Program-made: the position numbers and the translations under genes | The notes under the pieces: model-generated | What the model saw: only the letters and a program-made list of their open reading frames with translations | Databases searched by the model: none | What the model was told of the DNA's origin: nothing | From: Capillidium heterosporum | Taxonomy: Eukaryota; Entomophthoromycota; Entomophthoromycetes; Entomophthorales; Capillidiaceae | DNA: 64,000 nucleotides | Reading direction: 5' to 3' | Assembly (NCBI GenBank): GCA_016630905.1 | Contig: WBMQ01000013.1 | Coordinates: 1 to 64,000, forward strand | Shown here: piece by piece, positions 60,438 to 64,000 of the stretch | How positions within the stretch are numbered: position 1 is the first letter of the stretch | Layout: every line of letters begins with the position of its first letter

Positions 60438-62273
60438 CTAAAGGACCAGATCCTTGTCCATACGCATCAACGTATTGTACTTTGACACTAGATCATCGAA
60501 ACCTATGTATGCACCACACAACTTGCGCTTGGTAGCTTCGAACGCATTCCGGCCATGCAGGATCCGATGGTTATCTAAAAGGACGACGGTACCCGGTTCC
60601 AACTTGAACTGTACTTTATATTTGGGGCTGGTAATATAGTTGTTGTTCAACGTCTTATAAGCTGAATAGTACCGACTCAGGTTGTAAATGCCTTTGCGGT
60701 CGGATGGGTGCTTGATCGTGGATCTGGAGTCCGAATTAAATCGAATTTGGCGTAGTACTTGGTGTCCGTTGTAATTGATATGTTGGAAGACGGGATGCCC
60801 AATGCCATTTTGGATGTGGTAGTCATCATCCCCAGCGTTATGGTAGGGCTGCTTGAAGCCAGATAGGACACCGTACTTGATGAACTGTTGATAGTAGAAA
60901 TCTTGGGCCACTTTGAACCCGTCGACGTAAATTTGCTCTCCACCCGTACCGTGGAACTCCAGCATGTGGAACATCTGGATGCTACAAAAAGGTACATTTT
61001 AAATAAAGTCAGTGAGTCGTTGACGAAAAGTAGAAAATTTACCCAGCCGGGTCGGTGAAGTAAGTGGTGTCGGTGTGGGGATCTAAGGCAACATTTTGGT
61101 ACGCGGCGTCGTTATGCTTGTTGTCGGCTTCGAACTCCCAGAATCCACCTATATTCATTCGAATAAAGAGTTTGAGCATAAAGCTTTTGATTGAGTTATA
61201 AAGTTACCGTAATGAGTGTTACGGATGGGTCCCAAAGCCTCAGCTAGCTTCTGGGTACTCTAAGACAAATAGTTAGATCCATCTTCAAAGCATTTGAAGA
61301 TTTACCGGACTATCGACTGGGGTATTGTTCACCAATCCTATCCCGAATTTTTGCTATTCAAAGAGGGTAAAAAATTAGCGCATTTAACGCCAACATACTA
61401 AAAAACTTACGATGCTCGTCACCAGCTCACGCATTCCTTCAGCAGTATTGAGGACCTACAGTAATTCAAATAAATACATGTCTACCTATAACCCAATACT
61501 TACCGCGTTGTAATCAACCCTCGGCACCAAACTCAAGTTGTTGCCCATGCGGTAGGTGCTCCAAAGTGCCTTCTCCCTTTACAAAGCGAAAAGTAAACAT
61601 TCAGATTTAGCATAGAGCACAATGATAAAACTTACTTTCCGATGTAGGTGTCATCGTTTTCAACAACTGGGTCGAAGTTGTAGTTGATCCAATCCAACTT
61701 ATAATGACTGGTATGATTTTCTGGACCCCCTGTATTTCAAAATATAAATATACTATTCAAGCTAAAAAGTGTTGATTGAAAAATATATCTTACAGTTGAT
61801 GGTCAGTTGATTGGGTTCACACTGCAAACCTTCGATAGTTAAGTTTTCGGGTATCTAGTTATTAATTGAACCAAATTTTAGAAAAAGTAAATTTTAAAAA
61901 TAAATTACCAACCCGGGATGCATGCTACGTTGTCGCGTTTGGGATGACCAGCACTTTTCACATTTGCAGTGGTCCCGTAGCCATTTGGACAACCTGAAAT
62001 TTTAAAATGTAAATGAAATCCTGAAATAAAAATTTACATCTTGTAGGTAGACCCATCGTCCAACTTAAGATAAACACACGACTTGCCTTTGTCAGCTGAT
62101 AATATAGACAGGTACCTCCTTTGAAGGTTCAAGTCTGCTACCTTTCTCAACTGTAGTCGGCTGAAGGTTGAATTTGGAGTTGGCAGCTTGGTTAAAAATC
62201 GCATTGGCTTCTTTACTGTGGTGTGGATCGTAAAACAATCTGAAAGCAATTTGGAACTGAATTTCAATTTCAA
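60438..62273 (-). CDS. TMLH: Trimethyllysine dioxygenase (carnitine biosynthesis)
   Basis: 2-oxoglutarate/Fe(II) dioxygenase that hydroxylates N6-trimethyllysine, the first step to carnitine, in mitochondria. Ten exons: 62273-62038, 61993-61909, 61854-61794, 61729-61636, 61576-61504, 61455-61411, 61353-61306, 61259-61208, 61148-61043, 60981-60438; 447 residues, every junction in frame. The N-terminal zinc-binding domain has WLRDHCKCEKCWSS. The core shows IRNTHYGGFWEF, the Fe ligands HTD in DPHTDTTYFTDPAG, QMFHMLEFHGTGGEQIYVDG, and the second His and 2OG Arg in NHRILHGRNAF. YGG...TDPAG is the pattern of TMLH rather than gamma-butyrobetaine hydroxylase. The basic N-terminus with FTIHTTVKKPMRFLTKL could be a targeting signal. 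Confidence 0.94.
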
Positions 62274-62669
62274 AGTCGAAACTTGGATTTTATCTGATCA
62301 AATCATTCCAAATCATATGACGGTATCAAATCGGTCAGAAGTTGGAATTGGAAGGGCAAGCGAAGACCGAGGTTCGGGTAAACAGGATGTAAAGTACAGC
62401 ATCAGATTCGCCAGACAAAACCAATTTCCGATTTATGGTAACATTATCCTACACAAGTCCGAGCTTCTAAGAACCTAGACTTCATAATCTTACTTTCATT
62501 TAGAAGAGTCACCTGGCCAAAACCTATTCCTAAACAAGCCATTTCGGTACATTAAAGCTAATATAGATCGGTAAAGCTCAAATTTAACACTTGGCAAAGT
62601 TTGTAACACTAGATAAGAAAGCTTCTCAAATAATTGCAAATTAAAACATTAGCTTTTATAAGATTTAAG
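62274..62669. other. TMLH upstream region
   Basis: The plus frame at 62188-62478 overlaps the TMLH first exon and shows no family. Promoter region, nothing more seen. Confidence 0.5.
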
Positions 62670-62810
62670 GGAATATTGTTGGATCTAACTAATAATAGCA
62701 TTATAGTGCAAGCTAATGGCATAGTAGATTAGGAAAATAGAACCAAAACTTACCACTACATTTGTAATAAAGGCTTGGATGTTCTAAGCAGTAGAATGGA
62801 TAGCTAGGTA
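62670..62810 (-). repeat. Partial degenerate copy of the element internal region
   Basis: Matches 62955-63110 in the same orientation (TTGGATC(T/C)AACTAAT, CTTACCACTACATTTGTAATAAAGG against CCCACCACTACATTGGTAACAAAGG). This is an older, more diverged fragment of the same family. Confidence 0.6.
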
Positions 62811-62927
62811 AAGAAAATATGCTACAAGAAATATTTATACAATAACAACCATATTACAATTCTAGAAAGAAATGTAAATATAGATTGAAACTTAGGTACA
62901 GGTTGGGATTAGGTAGAAGAAGGCTTA

Positions 62928-63881
62928 TCAAGTAGTGGTTAAGTAATTGCTAATGTAAGGTCCAGGGAAATACCACTGGATCCAACTAATGATGGCATCA
63001 TATTGCGAACTAATGACGTGGTGGGTGAGGAAAGCGAAACTAACGCCCACCACTACATTGGTAACAAAGGACTGGATTCTCCGGAGGGCAGGTCGGATCG
63101 CCAAGTAGAGGAGGTACACCATAAAGAGTGCCCACACGATCGTGGTCACATCCCAGTTCCAAGAGGGGATAGAGGGAACATACGAAGGCTTGGGTGTGGA
63201 CTGGGGCTAGACCCGAGGGGCCCTATCAGGTGAAGGTTGGGAAGCAGCCAATGCTACCATATTGGGATCAAAGGTAGGGGTAGGCTAATAGGTTAACATG
63301 GGCTCGAAAGGGTTGATTGTATTAGTAATATTAATCGCCCAGAGGAGGTGAGATCCAAGGGTGGCAAGGATTGTTAACAGGTAATAAGAGGTAGGGAGGA
63401 CAGGGGGATTAGACCACATAGAAATACTATGCTGAAACAGGGAGATGAGTAAAGAGACAAGACTTTATTCAAAACTAAGAAGCGAAATCAGACTGTTGTA
63501 ACAGCTATGGCTAGGAAGTGGGGTGAGTAACAGCTATTAGAAAATAGCGAGGTGGAACGTTGTCAAGATACAGGCTTTTAGTAGGCACCTCAGGGGTTTA
63601 AATACCCTTTCGGTATCTTGGCAATACTTGCTGAATATCCAAATCCCAATATCAGAATGCTATGCTGGTAATAACTGGGGTTCCTAACTTATAGCCAAAG
63701 CTAAGAATATGGAAAAATAGTCAAGAATATCTAATAAGTAGAACAGATTTCTGTTCGAAACTAGATATAAATGGAAAGTAGAAAATCGAAGATTGGTAAG
63801 AGAAAGAAAAAATGGTGTGGTATACAAAGAAAGTTGGTTGATGACCTCATACTAGGAATTGTAACAATCAAGGTTGTTACA
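62928..63881 (-). mobile_element. LTR-type element remnant, copy B, with small membrane-protein frame
   Basis: A fossil element in minus orientation. Its terminal-repeat-like part is 63881-63495 (TGTAACAACC start, TTACAACA end on the minus strand), a match to 548-966. The leader and internal region (63494-62928) carry an open stretch of about 85 codons ending at 62928. It has two hydrophobic segments (VTTIVWALFMVYLLYLAI and VVVGVSFAFLTHHVI) and ends in WIQWYFPGPYISNYL. No reverse transcriptase, integrase or capsid was recognised, so it may be a non-autonomous derivative. It is better preserved than copy A, hence probably younger. Confidence 0.6.
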
Positions 63882-64000
63882 GCTAATATTACAATATCAG
63901 GATTAAAGGTAAGAATTAGCTAGTAGGTTAATATTAGCTCAAAAAGGTTGTGTAAGAAAATATTTCTAAATTAGCTGCAGTTTCATTTAATAACTGGAAT
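63882..64000 (-). repeat. Flanking partial copy of the same element leader
   Basis: 63882-63960 resembles 63248-63325 (GGATTAAAGGTAAGAATTAG against GGATCAAAGGTAGGGGTAGG, followed by TAGGTTAA in both). A second, older copy therefore abuts the terminal repeat and continues out of the window, suggesting nested or tandem insertions. Confidence 0.5.

Noticed and set aside
1-64000. CRISPR arrays, rRNA genes or bacterial operons
   Set aside because: No regularly spaced direct repeats or rRNA sequence were seen, and the genes are intron-containing eukaryotic genes.

Overview
The window is nuclear DNA of an AT-rich, intron-dense fungus. The genes carry many short introns (mostly 30-60 bases, GT donors, CTAAC-type branch points, TAG/CAG/AAG acceptors). 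The gene set fits an early-diverging, Conidiobolus-like (entomophthoralean) fungus: a White-Collar-1 photoreceptor, a secreted tyrosinase, trypsin-family proteases, an LPMO-like secreted protein and a UPF3/SET1/DHX33 housekeeping set. The taxon is an inference from content. All assignments were made by reading translations by eye, with no database search.

Layout. 1-5.6 kb: 3' end of an S1 protease, an LTR-type element remnant, and a secreted tyrosinase flanked by two copies of an unclassified repeat. 5.6-10.3 kb: Ap4A phosphorylase, YOS1 and a BAR-domain protein. 11.6-24.5 kb: casein kinase 1, COPI zeta (RET3), UPF3, dynactin p25 and the SET1 H3K4 methyltransferase. 25.8-32.6 kb: a small coiled-coil protein, an alpha/beta-hydrolase, a FAM192A/Fyv6-type splicing-associated protein, a DHX33-like DEAH helicase and an acidic coiled-coil protein. 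33-40 kb: decayed protease, NUC1/EndoG nuclease and an ABCG half-transporter with a Cys-rich ectodomain. 40.6-48.5 kb: one very large multi-exon gene. 49.5-55.2 kb: LPMO-like gene (apparently frameshifted), a protease-like relic and wc-1. 58.1-62.3 kb: L-2-hydroxyglutarate dehydrogenase, LYRM2 and trimethyllysine dioxygenase, all expected in mitochondria. 62.7-64 kb: more LTR-type element remnants, of the same family as the copy near the left end.

The standout is the gene at 40613-48468. It appears to encode a protein of about 2,050 residues. A disordered N-terminus is followed by a Tudor-like domain, a ZZ-type finger, an extended PHD finger and further Cys2-Cys2 fingers including a GATA-like one, and then a bacterial-type amino-methyltransferase (motif I FLGRGT, motif IV SHPPY). 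A second, degenerate methyltransferase-like fold follows. This is a chromatin-reader plus N4-cytosine/N6-adenine DNA methyltransferase architecture, a candidate eukaryotic epigenetic writer of probable bacterial origin. Its reading frame needs five shifts of the same sense, by very short introns or single-base changes, which is itself unusual.

Functional links: SET1, the methyltransferase fusion and wc-1 are chromatin or transcription regulators. UPF3, the Fyv6-like protein and DHX33 act on RNA. RET3, YOS1, dynactin p25 and the BAR protein act in membrane traffic. L2HGDH and TMLH share 2-oxoglutarate chemistry. Nothing indicates operon-like organisation; the genes are monocistronic and lie on both strands.
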